From: Dehalococcoidia bacterium
Lineage (GTDB): Bacteria; Chloroflexota; Dehalococcoidia; Lucifugimonadales; Lucifugimonadaceae
NCBI GenBank assembly: GCA_028285005.1
Contig: JANQQP010000016.1
Location: 62,001-126,000 of the forward strand
DNA length: 64,000 nucleotides
Direction: 5' to 3'
The notes beneath the pieces are model-generated. The model had not been told where the DNA came from. It did no database searches and worked only from the letters and a program-made list of their open reading frames with translations. Positions 27,287-37,067 of the stretch are shown piece after piece (within the stretch, counting starts at the first letter, position 1; every line of letters begins with the position of its first letter). The position numbers and the translations under genes were made by a program.

Positions 27287-27982
27287 TCACTGTGCGGGCG
27301 ACGATTCCGGCTGCTGACCAGGAACCTTCCTCATAGTGATGCTGGGAGGGCGTGCGTAGATGGGACGGAGTTCGGTGGGTGGAGTGGCCTTACCAGCGCT
27401 GAACCGCTGATCTGCGATCTCAAGCAGCGACAGGGGAGAGCGGGTTGGCGATGCCGACGAGAGTATCCGATCTCCAGACACCATTCCCGTGATCGCATCG
27501 GCTCCCTCGCCGCAGAACAGCGCCTTCTCGTTGAACTGCTCTGGGATCTCTTCGATGGCCGCCAAGCCGGTCTCATGCGCTGGTTCTTTAGATATGAACG
27601 CAGCCCACGACAGTTCGTTCCTGCCAGCCGGTATCAGCGAGACGACGGGTGTTTCAGTGGTCGCTCGGTCAAGGAACGGATGAGCCTCAAGCATGTGAGT
27701 AGGAATTCCGACCGTCGGAAGCTCCCGTGGCAGCGCGAGGCCGATCACGGTGCTGATGCCGACCCGCACAGCGCTGAAGCCGCCGGGACCGAGCGCCACC
27801 GCTAGGTGCGTAATGTCAGCCGGAGTGAGTCCAGCGCGGCTGGTCAGCTCGACGATTGCCGGCATCAACTCCCGGCCATGGTTCTGATCTGACCTCCAGA
27901 CCATTTCCGTCCGGTCGCCCGATTCGGTCTGCAGTCCAACGCCAGCCCAGCGCGTAGAAGTGTCTGTGCCAACGAGAATCAT
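27287..27982 (-). CDS. tsaB: tRNA threonylcarbamoyladenosine biosynthesis protein TsaB
   Basis: ILVGTDTSTRWAGVGL, NHGRELMPAIVEL, ALGPGGFSAVRVGISTVIGLAL. Confidence 0.9.
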   Translation of the reverse strand: MILVGTDTSTRWAGVGLQTESGDRTEMVWRSDQNHGRELMPAIVELTSRAGLTPADITHLAVALGPGGFSAVRVGISTVIGLALPRELPTVGIPTHMLEAHPFLDRATTETPVVSLIPAGRNELSWAAFISKEPAHETGLAAIEEIPEQFNEKALFCGEGADAITGMVSGDRILSSASPTRSPLSLLEIADQRFSAGKATPPTELRPIYARPPSITMRKVPGQQPESSPAQ

Positions 27983-28503
27983 TCCGGCGCTTCCTGTCCT
28001 GGCATAAACGCCGCGCTGAGCGACTCATAGATTGCGGCCGACCTCATGGCCAGGTGAGCAGCTCGGTCGCCGCCCGGCGTGAGATGAATAGTGCGGTCGT
28101 CCGGCTCTTCCCCGAACTCGATCTGGATGAGCAGCGCATCGTGAGGGAAGTTACCGTCGGCACGCTCCGGCCATTCGATCGCCAACGCTCCGTCGGAAAG
28201 CCGCTCTTCCAACGCCAACTCCTCCACTTCGTCCGGCCCGGCGACACGGTAAAGATCGCAGTGGCTCAGCCTGATCCTTCCTCTGTACTCATTGACGATC
28301 ACGAAAGTCGGGCTGCGCGCAGGCACCTCACTTTCGATGCCGATTGCCATGCCGCGCACCATCTGCGTCTTGCCCGCTCCTAAGTCGCCCATCAGCAGCA
28401 CCACATCGCCTCGCCTGAGCGCTTCGCCTATGGCGCGACCGATCATGACGGTGTCGGCCTCGGAGTGGCTCTCGACCATCAACCCCTGAGCCTGCGACGG
28501 CAT
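27979..28503 (-). CDS. tsaE: tRNA threonylcarbamoyladenosine biosynthesis ATPase TsaE
   Basis: GDVVLLMGDLGAGKTQMVRG, SPTFVIVNEY, HCDLYR; overlaps tsaB by 4 nt. Confidence 0.93.
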   Translation of the reverse strand: MPSQAQGLMVESHSEADTVMIGRAIGEALRRGDVVLLMGDLGAGKTQMVRGMAIGIESEVPARSPTFVIVNEYRGRIRLSHCDLYRVAGPDEVEELALEERLSDGALAIEWPERADGNFPHDALLIQIEFGEEPDDRTIHLTPGGDRAAHLAMRSAAIYESLSAAFMPGQEAPE

Positions 28504-28522
28504 GATGGGAAAGGGAAACGGA

Positions 28523-29566
28523 CTATCTTGCACCAAGGTGGTCCCAGCCTCTGCTCTGCAGATCCATCTCGACTCCATCTGAATCGACCATGACTACGCG
28601 GTCGCCCTCGTCCGGCTCGTCCGTGATGTGCCCGATGTGAGTGAACATTCCGCGATGTCTGGCGAATAGGCGGTCCATCAGGTCGAACGGCAGTGTAAAC
28701 AGGAGCTCATAGTCCTCGCCGCCGCTAAGAGCCATCGGCAGTGCCTCTTCACCGAACTGCGACGTGAGTTCTTCCGGTACTGGGACGTCGCTAGCCTTAA
28801 TCACCGCACCAACCTCACTGGCGGCGCAGATCTTCTCCAGGTCGGCGACCAGCCCGTCGCTCACGTCCATGGCGCAGTGCACGCCATTCTCAACGAGCAT
28901 CTGACCCTCAGCAATTCTTGGCACAGGCCGGTAATGCGCCTGCTTAAGCGCCTCGGCATCCGCGCCCTCCAGTCCATCCAGCACGGCACTTAGCCCGCCT
29001 ACCGATCCTCCGATAGTGCCGGTCACGGCGATGAGGTCACCGGCTTCCGCGGCATCTCGACGCAGGACAACGGGTGAACCGTCCTCCTCGGCGGCTCGTC
29101 CCGTTAGCGCGACAGTTACGAAGAAGACGGAGGACGAGACCACGTCGCCGCCCACAATGCCACCACCGAACTCGGCAAATGCGCCGGTCAGGCCGCGATA
29201 CATCTCCTCCATGTCAGTCACTGCAACATCTGCTGGCACGCCGATGGTCACCAGCGTGTGCAGCGGCGCGGCGCCCATCGCCGCGATGTCGCTGAGATTT
29301 GAAACCGCCGACTTCCAGCCGACATCAGACCAACTTGCGCGTTCACGAAGGAAGTGCACTCCATCGACCATCGTGTCGGTGGTCATCACATGAATGCCGG
29401 ATTCGACGCTGACCGCAGCGGCGTCATCACCGATCCCGACGATGACTTCAGAAGCAGGCGGACTGTCGTCGATGACGCGCTTAAGTGCAGCGATCAACTC
29501 GAACTCGCCGGGACGGCCGGAATCCTGCTGCTGAGGTGAAGAGGTCATCCTGGCGATTATAGGCAC
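28523..29566 (-). CDS. thiL: thiamine-monophosphate kinase
   Basis: VIVGIGDDAAAVS, MTTDTMVDGVHFLRE, KSAVSNLSDIAAMGAAPLHTLVTIGVP, SGGEDYELLFTLP. Confidence 0.94.
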   Translation of the reverse strand: MPIIARMTSSPQQQDSGRPGEFELIAALKRVIDDSPPASEVIVGIGDDAAAVSVESGIHVMTTDTMVDGVHFLRERASWSDVGWKSAVSNLSDIAAMGAAPLHTLVTIGVPADVAVTDMEEMYRGLTGAFAEFGGGIVGGDVVSSSVFFVTVALTGRAAEEDGSPVVLRRDAAEAGDLIAVTGTIGGSVGGLSAVLDGLEGADAEALKQAHYRPVPRIAEGQMLVENGVHCAMDVSDGLVADLEKICAASEVGAVIKASDVPVPEELTSQFGEEALPMALSGGEDYELLFTLPFDLMDRLFARHRGMFTHIGHITDEPDEGDRVVMVDSDGVEMDLQSRGWDHLGAR

Positions 29567-29723
29567 CGACAGTCTCAGAATGGGGTGCTAAACCTGCTCT
29601 TAGCAGAGCACTGGTTCACGTGGTGGACTGGCTTCGGTTGTGCCAAATTGCTTGCGACTTCTAGTTCCAGCCGACCGGTGTATTCGACATCATGTTTTGC
29701 GTCGGAAGCTCGAAAGCCCGGAT

Positions 29724-30455
29724 ATGAGCCGAATCCTTCTACTCTCTGATATCCACGCGAACTTGGCCGCACTCGACGCGGTTCTTTTCGACGCCGCCCG
29801 CCGCGCGGAGTTCGACGCGGTGTGGTCGCTTGGCGACGCGGTCGGCTATGGCCCGCGTCCGAATGAGTGCCTCGACCGACTTCGTGAGATCGAAGCCGTA
29901 ACGATCTCCGGCAACCACGAGCTTGCGGCACTGGGCGAGATCAGCGCCAGCGAATTCAATCCCTTCGCCAGGTTCGCTATCGAGTGGACTGCGAGCGCAC
30001 TAACTCCAGAGTCCCGCGCCTACATCGAAGCGATGCCGCTTACCGCTGTGCACAGCGACTTCACACTGGCCCACGGCACGCCTCGTGACCCTGTCTGGGA
30101 GTATCTGACCGACATCGAGGTTGCTAAGGCGAACGTCGATCAGATCGAGACTCTTCACTGCATCGTTGGCCATACGCACGTTCCTGCGGCATTCCGGGTG
30201 TCGAGAGATGACACAGAGCTCTGGCCAGGCGATGGCGAGGCAGTCAGCCTCAACGGCGCGAGGTGGTTCTTGAACCCGGGCAGCGTCGGCCAGCCAAGAG
30301 ATGGTGACCCAAGGGCGGCGTATGCGTTGCTCGACTTGAGCGAAATGGTCGTCGAGTTTCGCCGAGTCGAGTATCCGATCGAAGAGACGCAGCGCCAGAT
30401 GGAGGCTGTGGATCTGCCAGATATGCTCATCCAGCGGCTTAGCTTCGGCCGCTAG
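29724..30455 (+). CDS. metallophosphoesterase family protein
   Basis: RILLLSDIHANLAALDAVL, LGDAVGYGPRPNECLDRL, SGNHELA, VGHTHVPA, LNPGSVGQPRDGDPRA. Confidence 0.95.
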   Translation: MSRILLLSDIHANLAALDAVLFDAARRAEFDAVWSLGDAVGYGPRPNECLDRLREIEAVTISGNHELAALGEISASEFNPFARFAIEWTASALTPESRAYIEAMPLTAVHSDFTLAHGTPRDPVWEYLTDIEVAKANVDQIETLHCIVGHTHVPAAFRVSRDDTELWPGDGEAVSLNGARWFLNPGSVGQPRDGDPRAAYALLDLSEMVVEFRRVEYPIEETQRQMEAVDLPDMLIQRLSFGR

Positions 30456-30555
30456 CGCTGTGAGGGGTGGCGAGGCTTCGCGCTGCGTGGGAACATGCTC
30501 TGGCGCGTTAGACCACACGCGCATCACAATCTGAATACGCCGCCCGGAGGGCACG

Positions 30556-30741
30556 ATGCCAGTTGTACAGATAGCGCTCTACTCAGGGCGCACGCCGGAC
30601 CAGAAGGAAGCGATCGCAAAGGCCGTCACCAAGGCGATCTCCGACACCGCCGGGATCCCGGACGACGCGACCACGATCATCTTCCAGGAAGTCGACAAGC
30701 ACGACTGGGCTGTCGGCGGAGTACCGGCCTCGAAGCAGTAG
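30556..30741 (+). CDS. 4-oxalocrotonate tautomerase family protein
   Basis: MPVVQIALYSGRTPDQKEAIAKAVTKAISDTAGIPDDATTIIFQEV; N-terminal Pro1. Confidence 0.9.
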   Translation: MPVVQIALYSGRTPDQKEAIAKAVTKAISDTAGIPDDATTIIFQEVDKHDWAVGGVPASKQ

Positions 30742-31016
30742 AGGCCAGAGACCGGTTGGACGCGAACACGCTGCGTCGGAGTTCTTGCTACTGCGCTAGC
30801 TTTTGGATGACCAGCCCGGCGACGAGCTCTTCAAGCACCCAAAGCACGTAGGCGACGTGGATGCGGATTGCCGCCACGGCCATCGAATCGGTCTGTTCGG
30901 AGTGCCGACGAGAGCCAGTCAACCGACTCCCGCTTTCCACAGAATCTCCGTGAATGGTCAGTAGTTGCGCGCTCGCCAAGTTGACATGCCGTAGGGCCTC
31001 AGTTTGAATGGTTCGC

Positions 31017-31091
31017 GGCGCGCTAGCTCAACGGCAGAGCAAGTGACTCTTAATCACTAGGTTCGGGGTTCGAATCCCCGGCGCGTCACCA
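31017..31091 (+). tRNA. tRNA-Lys(CTT), CCA encoded
   Basis: Acceptor GGCGCGC/GCGCGTC, anticodon stem AGTGA/TCACT with loop CTCTTAA, T-arm CGGGG-TTCGAAT-CCCCG, ACCA end. Confidence 0.95.
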
Positions 31092-31103
31092 AGATCTGAT
31101 GCT

Positions 31104-31544
31104 GTGAATCGAGGGGGCGCGACGATGGCGAGTCGAGGCAATCGAGGAAGCGGGACTTCGTCTCGAAACAACGCGCGTTCAGCTCGTTCCAAGCAAATCG
31201 CGAGAAGCAAAGCGATTCAAAAGAACATCGCACAGCGAGAGTTCAACTACGGGGCTTTGGCAGGATTGATCGCAGCGCAGGTAACTGCGCAGCCTACGGT
31301 ACAGCCGGTTTCACCGCCCGTGAACGAACCAATCGTTGTCGACATTGACTACCGCCGACTGGCCAAAGAAATCACCCGTGAACTCTGGGGCGAAGACCCA
31401 CCCGGGACATTGATGGGGATTCGGCAGATCATCAAGCAGCAGCGCGCCGATCGGGATCTCGATCAGGAAACTCGCCAGTTTCTGGTAGAGACGGCCAACA
31501 AGCTTGATCGAGTTCTCGGATTTCTTGAGGACGATGCCGGATGA
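31104..31544 (+). CDS. hypothetical protein with basic N-terminus (island cargo)
   Basis: 146-aa ORF; Arg/Ser/Lys-rich N-terminus followed by charged helical segment; possible start at MASRGNRG. Confidence 0.6.
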   Translation: MNRGGATMASRGNRGSGTSSRNNARSARSKQIARSKAIQKNIAQREFNYGALAGLIAAQVTAQPTVQPVSPPVNEPIVVDIDYRRLAKEITRELWGEDPPGTLMGIRQIIKQQRADRDLDQETRQFLVETANKLDRVLGFLEDDAG

Positions 31545-31771
31545 TTGGGACGCCCACTCTAGCGTGTCTGGATGCGGTGAACTAACCGCCTACTAAATTC
31601 GCGGCGGCAGCCCATGGACTCATGGTCACAAGGGGCACATGCGCCTCCAAATCTCGACGCAAGATCGAGAGAAGTACTTCACAACGCCGGCTCTCTCATC
31701 TGGGCCACAGGTGAATCTCCCTGTGGACCGCGGCGCTTGTGGTAAATAGTGCACAGATTGGATCGTCACCG

Positions 31772-32623
31772 CTAATTGCCGAGTCCTAGTAGATACCCAA
31801 TTCCGTGCACCGCGGCTTGCGCCTGCCCAAGCGAAGTCACGACGGCAGCTGTCGCCATGAAGGGTTCGGCCTTTGCTTTGACCGCGAGATAGACGAGGGC
31901 TTCATGAACTCCACGCAACCTACCGAATGCTTCCGAAACTCGCCGAACAAAGGCTTGATTCTCAAGCGAATCTGGTGCAATCGCTGAGCCGGTCAATTGC
32001 GCAATCAGCTCGATGCTGGGCAGTAGACTGTATTCGGCAACGGTCAGGATGTCGGATCGCATCGAACAGAGCTCAATCAGTTCCAGGGTATGGTTCTTGA
32101 GATCCGCTAGTTTCGTCGCCACGGCTTGTCGGGTGGCCGTGTCGAGTTTGAGATTCGGCGCCGACGCGATCGATCCAGGGTTCGGTTGCGCAACGCCTGA
32201 GCCGTCCGTACCACCGTCACCGGCGAGTATGGCCAATCCTTGCTCCACCGTGCCTAGGTCCCTGACCAATTCGGCCGCTGGCACGCGGTCATGATCAGTC
32301 ACTCCAAGAATCGTCAGTGCCCGAAAGGGCCTTGACTGTTCCCGAAAATGGGCGAGTGTCTGTTTCCAGACTTCCGGATTCAGGTAGCTTGGATGCATGT
32401 GGATGGCGGATATCACGTCGTTGTTGACATTGATCAGTCCGGTCGCGTCATCGTCAGAAACGACGTGGTGTTGGATCGATCGCACAGTTGCGGTGAGACG
32501 CGTGCACGCCATCTCCAGCTGTTTCATCTGCCTTTCCATTGATCGACCTCCACCAAAGTCAAATTCGTTCCTAGCGTGATTTCGCAACATATCAAGCGAA
32601 CGCGTGATGGCGCGAGTCAACAA
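31772..32623 (-). CDS. hypothetical helical protein (island cargo)
   Basis: 283-aa ORF without a recognised family. Confidence 0.65.
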   Translation of the reverse strand: MLTRAITRSLDMLRNHARNEFDFGGGRSMERQMKQLEMACTRLTATVRSIQHHVVSDDDATGLINVNNDVISAIHMHPSYLNPEVWKQTLAHFREQSRPFRALTILGVTDHDRVPAAELVRDLGTVEQGLAILAGDGGTDGSGVAQPNPGSIASAPNLKLDTATRQAVATKLADLKNHTLELIELCSMRSDILTVAEYSLLPSIELIAQLTGSAIAPDSLENQAFVRRVSEAFGRLRGVHEALVYLAVKAKAEPFMATAAVVTSLGQAQAAVHGIGYLLGLGN

Positions 32624-32680
32624 CGTACGCGGCTCGATTCCCGGCGATGACAGTGGATCTTCGTCCGGGCATTTTGGTTG

Positions 32681-32740
32681 GGCAGAGCAAGTGACTCTTA
32701 ATCACTAGGTTCGGGGTTCGAATCCCCGGCGCGTCACCAA
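32681..32740 (+). repeat. partial tRNA-Lys duplicate (attR-like)
   Basis: ggcagagcaagtgactcttaatcactaggttcggggttcgaatccccggcgcgtcaccaa identical to 31033-31092; lacks the tRNA 5' end. Confidence 0.95.
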
Positions 32741-32992
32741 CTCAGAGGACACTCAGAATGAAGCTAACTGCGCGTTCCGAGTGATTCCAGAACTGATTCT
32801 GAATCGCCGGGTTGACCCTATCTCTGTCGGGAATTTAGATGGGTCAAATGTCAGGAATCGACGACACCATCTGTGACGCAGTCGTTTACCTCTGCAAAGA
32901 TACTGACGATGCGATGGTAGGACCAAAGGGCCCGTAGTTGCCTGAGATAGGCTTCCTGACTCAATCGGCGTTACCTCAGTACAATTGCGGCC

Positions 32993-33661
32993 ATGGAACT
33001 CAAAGAAGCGCTCGCCCGACTTGAAGAGCTCGGAACCGAAAAGGTGAGAGCCCAAAACGCGAAGCTCGGTGCGGGAGACAACCAGTTTGGTGTCAAACTC
33101 GGAGACATCCGCAAACTGGCGAAAGAGATCAAGACCGACCACGATCTGGCGATGGACCTCTGGAAGATGGGGAACATCGATGGGCAACTGTTAGCGGTCC
33201 TGCTGATGAAGCCGAAGGAACTTTCGGCTGAACAGATGGATCAGGTCGTCAGATCGGCCGACTTCGAACAGGTTGCGGACTGGCTCAATGCATACGTGGT
33301 CAAGCGTCATCCTGACAAGGAGACTCTGCGTCAACGCTGGATGGCAGACAGTGATCCGATGGCATCTCGCGCAGGCTGGAACCTTACTGCGGAGCGGATT
33401 TCGAAAACCCCCGATGGTCTCGATCTCACATCCCTTCTAGACCGCATCGAGTCAGAGATGGCGAACGCCTCACCGCAAGCGCAGTGGACGATGAACTCGG
33501 CCCTGGTGGAGATCGGAATCAACTTCCCTGAGCACCGGAGCAGGGCCATCGCAATTGGAGAGAAGCTGGGAGTCTTCCGCGACTACCCGGTCTCGAGAGG
33601 CTGCACCTCGCCATTTGCGCCGATCTGGATCAATGCGATGGTTGGCACAACCGCCAGCTAG
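32993..33661 (+). CDS. DNA alkylation repair protein (AlkD-like HEAT repeat)
   Basis: GVKLGDIRKLAKEIKTDHDLAMDLWKMGNIDGQLLAVLLMKPKEL, VADWLNAYVVKRHP. Confidence 0.85.
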   Translation: MELKEALARLEELGTEKVRAQNAKLGAGDNQFGVKLGDIRKLAKEIKTDHDLAMDLWKMGNIDGQLLAVLLMKPKELSAEQMDQVVRSADFEQVADWLNAYVVKRHPDKETLRQRWMADSDPMASRAGWNLTAERISKTPDGLDLTSLLDRIESEMANASPQAQWTMNSALVEIGINFPEHRSRAIAIGEKLGVFRDYPVSRGCTSPFAPIWINAMVGTTAS

Positions 33662-33913
33662 ACGGTCATGGCGGTCATCAGCAGTGAGCGGTCGAAGCCG
33701 TTCGAAGCGTCCTTCCAAGCGTCACTACTAAACGCGCTAAGTCTGCCACCCTACGTACTCGCTACAGGTCGACCTTAGGGGTGACCTCGACCCTGTTGCT
33801 CGGAGACCACCGAAGGCCTTCCGTGTTCCGATTCGTGGGATATCATCCCGCCGCCAATCATCTCCAGTCAGCCCCGCAGCCTATCTGCACCATCACCGAG
33901 CCCTCACACTGAA

Positions 33914-34777
33914 ATGGCGAACATGAAAAGCTCAACCCAGGGTGTGTCAGTCCCCGCGCTGTTCTTCCGGTTCAAATGGCGTATCAGCCTGACCCTCAGT
34001 CTCGTCTTGATAGAGGCGGCACTGACCCTGTTCTTCCCCCTCGCCATCGGCCTCGCCGTAAACGACCTGGTCGACGACAGCTACGCCGGCATCATCATCC
34101 TGGCTGGACTTACGTCCGGACTGCTGGTCATTGGCACGGCGAGAAGGTTCTACGATACCCGTGCCTACTCTGGCATCTACCGCATTGTGGCGAGCGAGAT
34201 GGTCGATCGTGAGCAGAGCAAAGGGACTGACGTCTCAACAATCTCCGCCCGGTCTTCGTTGCTGACCGAACTGGTTGAGTTCCTTGAGAACTCGCTCCCG
34301 GAGATTGTGACCTCATTGATAGGCGTGGTTGGGATCCTGGTGATCCTGGCGGGGATCAACATCTGGGTCTTCCTGGCCAGCCTCGGACTGCTCCTGATTG
34401 TGATCGTCACCTACTGGATCACAGGTGGGCGGAACCTGCGGCTGAATGCCGGGTACAACAACGAGTTGGAGCGGCGTGTAGATGCGCTTTCGGCAGGGAA
34501 TAGGCGCGGCATCTTTCTCCACTTCGCCAGGCTGATGCGATGGAACGTCCGACTGTCCGATCTGGAGACGAGCAACTACTTCGTCTTCTTCGCCGGGGTC
34601 GTCGCCCTGGTTATCTTTGCCCCGTTCGCCCTGATAAACGACGATGTGGAGGTTGGCTTCGTCACCGCCGCCTTGCTGTATGTCTTCCAGTACATTGAAG
34701 GTCTGGTCACTGCTCCGTACTATCTCCAGCAGGGCATTCGGCTCAAGGAGATCTCTGGCCGGCTAAGCTCCGACTAA
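33914..34777 (+). CDS. ABC transporter six-TM domain protein without nucleotide-binding domain
   Basis: Six hydrophobic segments, exporter-TMD-like layout, no Walker motifs in 287 aa. Confidence 0.7.
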   Translation: MANMKSSTQGVSVPALFFRFKWRISLTLSLVLIEAALTLFFPLAIGLAVNDLVDDSYAGIIILAGLTSGLLVIGTARRFYDTRAYSGIYRIVASEMVDREQSKGTDVSTISARSSLLTELVEFLENSLPEIVTSLIGVVGILVILAGINIWVFLASLGLLLIVIVTYWITGGRNLRLNAGYNNELERRVDALSAGNRRGIFLHFARLMRWNVRLSDLETSNYFVFFAGVVALVIFAPFALINDDVEVGFVTAALLYVFQYIEGLVTAPYYLQQGIRLKEISGRLSSD

Positions 34778-34813
34778 CTGAGTCGGCGCGGTACCAGTTC
34801 TAGCCGTCGACTC

Positions 34814-35986
34814 GTGAGGTGTCGCCTTTCGACTCCGACTAGTCGCTTTTTGCTGTTGTGCCGGAGTCGAAGTGCAGGCTCGGCGACCCAACTGGCCGAC
34901 ACGATGTCAGAACTCGTGAACAGGGGGACAAATCCAGACTTGATGGCTGCTAATCAGTTAGAGTTTCCACGACTGTTAACGACTCGGAGACTTCAGGAAT
35001 TGCAGAACGTTATTGACACCCCCATGGACTACGCTGACCGGATCCGACAAGAGCTGGGGAACTGCCTGGTTGAGACAGCTCTCCCTATCGGCGAGAAGTT
35101 CGTAGACAAGGTTCGGGATCGCTACGATCTTGGCGATCGCATCGTGCTCATCACGACCGACCGGCAAAGTGCCTTCGACCGGGTCCTGGCCGCTATTCCA
35201 TTCAAGGGACAGGTGCTCAACCAGACGAGCGAGTGGTGGTTTGAACAGACTCGCCACATCGTGCCAAACCATGTCCTGTCAATTCCCGATCCAAACGTCA
35301 CAATCGCCAGGAAATGCTCCGTGTTTCCGATTGAGTTCGTGGTGCGCGGATACATCACAGGGTCCACCAGCACCTCCCTGTGGACCGTTTACCAGAGCGG
35401 TCAACGCCAGTACTGCGGCAACGATTTGCCCGACGGCCTTGTAAAGAACCAAAAGCTAGGAGCGAATGTCGTCACGCCGACCACTAAAGGCGAGCACGAC
35501 CGTCCGATCAGTCCTGATGAGATCGTGTCGGAGAACTGGATGACCGCTGACGATTGGGAACAGTGCAGCCAGATTGCGCTGGAACTCTTCGCCTTCGGCC
35601 AGGCGCGGGCAGCCGAGCACGGCCTGGTGCTGGTCGATACCAAGTATGAGATGGGACGCGATCAGAACGGCGAAATCCGTCTGGTGGACGAAATCCACAC
35701 CCCCGACTCCAGTCGCTACTGGATAGCTGACACGTACCAGGAGCGTTTTGAGGCGGAACAGGAACCCGACAACGTTGACAAGGAGTTCCTCCGTCTCTGG
35801 TTCACGGAGAACTCCAACCCCTATGAAGACGAGGTTCTTCCACCAGCACCGGATGACCTTGTGATCGAACTCTCCAGGCGCTACATCTACCTGTACGAGA
35901 AGATCACCGGCCGCTCGTTCGAGTTTCCAGACGCGGACCAATCGATCGAGGCACGCCTGGCAAGCAATCTTGCCGGAGTCGTCTGA
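34814..35986 (+). CDS. purC: phosphoribosylaminoimidazole-succinocarboxamide synthase (true start probably 34904 or later)
   Basis: DRIVLITTDRQSAFDRVLAAIPFKGQVLNQTSEWWF, EFVVRGYITGSTSTSLW, KGEHDRPISPDEIV, DEIHTPDSSRYW. Confidence 0.95.
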   Translation: MRCRLSTPTSRFLLLCRSRSAGSATQLADTMSELVNRGTNPDLMAANQLEFPRLLTTRRLQELQNVIDTPMDYADRIRQELGNCLVETALPIGEKFVDKVRDRYDLGDRIVLITTDRQSAFDRVLAAIPFKGQVLNQTSEWWFEQTRHIVPNHVLSIPDPNVTIARKCSVFPIEFVVRGYITGSTSTSLWTVYQSGQRQYCGNDLPDGLVKNQKLGANVVTPTTKGEHDRPISPDEIVSENWMTADDWEQCSQIALELFAFGQARAAEHGLVLVDTKYEMGRDQNGEIRLVDEIHTPDSSRYWIADTYQERFEAEQEPDNVDKEFLRLWFTENSNPYEDEVLPPAPDDLVIELSRRYIYLYEKITGRSFEFPDADQSIEARLASNLAGVV

Positions 35987-36109
35987 ACCGCTGGCTAACC
36001 GGGCGATGACTCACACCAGACCGGCGAGAGTTATAGCCGCCTCTGCTTCAATCGACGCCTAATCGCGGCCGCTTGAATCGTCGTCATCCACGCCAACGCC
36101 TCTATGCTC

Positions 36110-36865
36110 TTACCCGCGGCCTATGTACGGCATCTTCGTTGCCATGATCGTCATGAACTGGACGTTCGTGTCTAGCGGCAGGTTGGCGATGAACAGGATC
36201 TGTTCGCCGACATAGCTCACGTCGAACGTAGGTTCGGGAACCATCTCGCCGTTAGCCTGCGGCACGCCGCCGGCCATTCTGGCAGTCATCGGTGTTGCTG
36301 CATTTCCGATATCGATCTGCGAACAGGCGATGTTGTACTTGCGACCATCGAGCGCAGTTGAGCGAGTCATGCCGGTTACGCCGTGCTTGGTCGCGGTATA
36401 AGCAGCGGAACCGGGTCGCGGCACGTATGCAGATATCGACCCGTTGTTGATGATTCGACCACCCATCGGGTCCTGATCCTTCATGATGAGCATCGCCTCA
36501 CGGGTGCAGAGGAATGTTCCCGTCAGGTTGATATCGACCACCATCTGCCATTTTTCTGGCGTGATCTCCTCGAGTGACGGCGCGGGGGTGTTGGTGCCGG
36601 CGTTGTTGAACAGCACGTCAAGCCGACCGAAGGTATCCATGGTCTTCTTGAACACATCGGCCACGGAATCGGCCTTGCCGGCGTCGGCGGATACTGGCAG
36701 GGCATTTCCGGAGTTTTCGCCAGCCAGGCTCGCGGTCTCTTCCAGAGCCTCAAGCCTCCGGCCGACAAGCGTCACCTTGTAACCATCTCCAAGTAGCGCC
36801 AGTGCTGCGCTTCGACCCACGCCACTTCCGGCTCCTGTGATCACTGCGACCTTGTTGTCGGCCAT
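36110..36865 (-). CDS. SDR family oxidoreductase
   Basis: [45 protein letters not shown]. Confidence 0.94.
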   Translation of the reverse strand: MADNKVAVITGAGSGVGRSAALALLGDGYKVTLVGRRLEALEETASLAGENSGNALPVSADAGKADSVADVFKKTMDTFGRLDVLFNNAGTNTPAPSLEEITPEKWQMVVDINLTGTFLCTREAMLIMKDQDPMGGRIINNGSISAYVPRPGSAAYTATKHGVTGMTRSTALDGRKYNIACSQIDIGNAATPMTARMAGGVPQANGEMVPEPTFDVSYVGEQILFIANLPLDTNVQFMTIMATKMPYIGRG

Positions 36866-37067
36866 AAGAAATGCTCCCCTGAGAAATGTCTGATTGCTGA
36901 GCGGAGAGTCTATTCCTGGCAGCGACCACGGACAAGTCAGATCTGGTCGGACAGCCGACTTGAGGTTTCGCGCAAATCGCCTGAGTGGCGCAGGAAATCC
37001 TGCGGCAACTGCTACTCCAAGTCATTGCGGCACAGATTTCAGAGACTGGCCAGCTCCGGACGGTGGT

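Larger units (their letters stand above)
31033..32740. mobile_element. integrase-less mini genomic island in tRNA-Lys (1,648-bp unit between 60-bp att-like direct repeats)
   Basis: Exact 60-bp direct repeat at 31033-31092 and 32681-32740 consisting of the 3' part of the tRNA; two ORFans and no integrase inside. Confidence 0.75.

Noticed and set aside
30788-30979. 63-aa minus-strand ORF before tRNA-Lys
   Set aside because: No RBS or family evidence; short and uninformative, so left uncalled
32681-32740. Second functional tRNA-Lys gene
   Set aside because: Lacks the acceptor 5' strand and the start of the D-arm (upstream is gcattttggtt); it is a 3' fragment consistent with an att site
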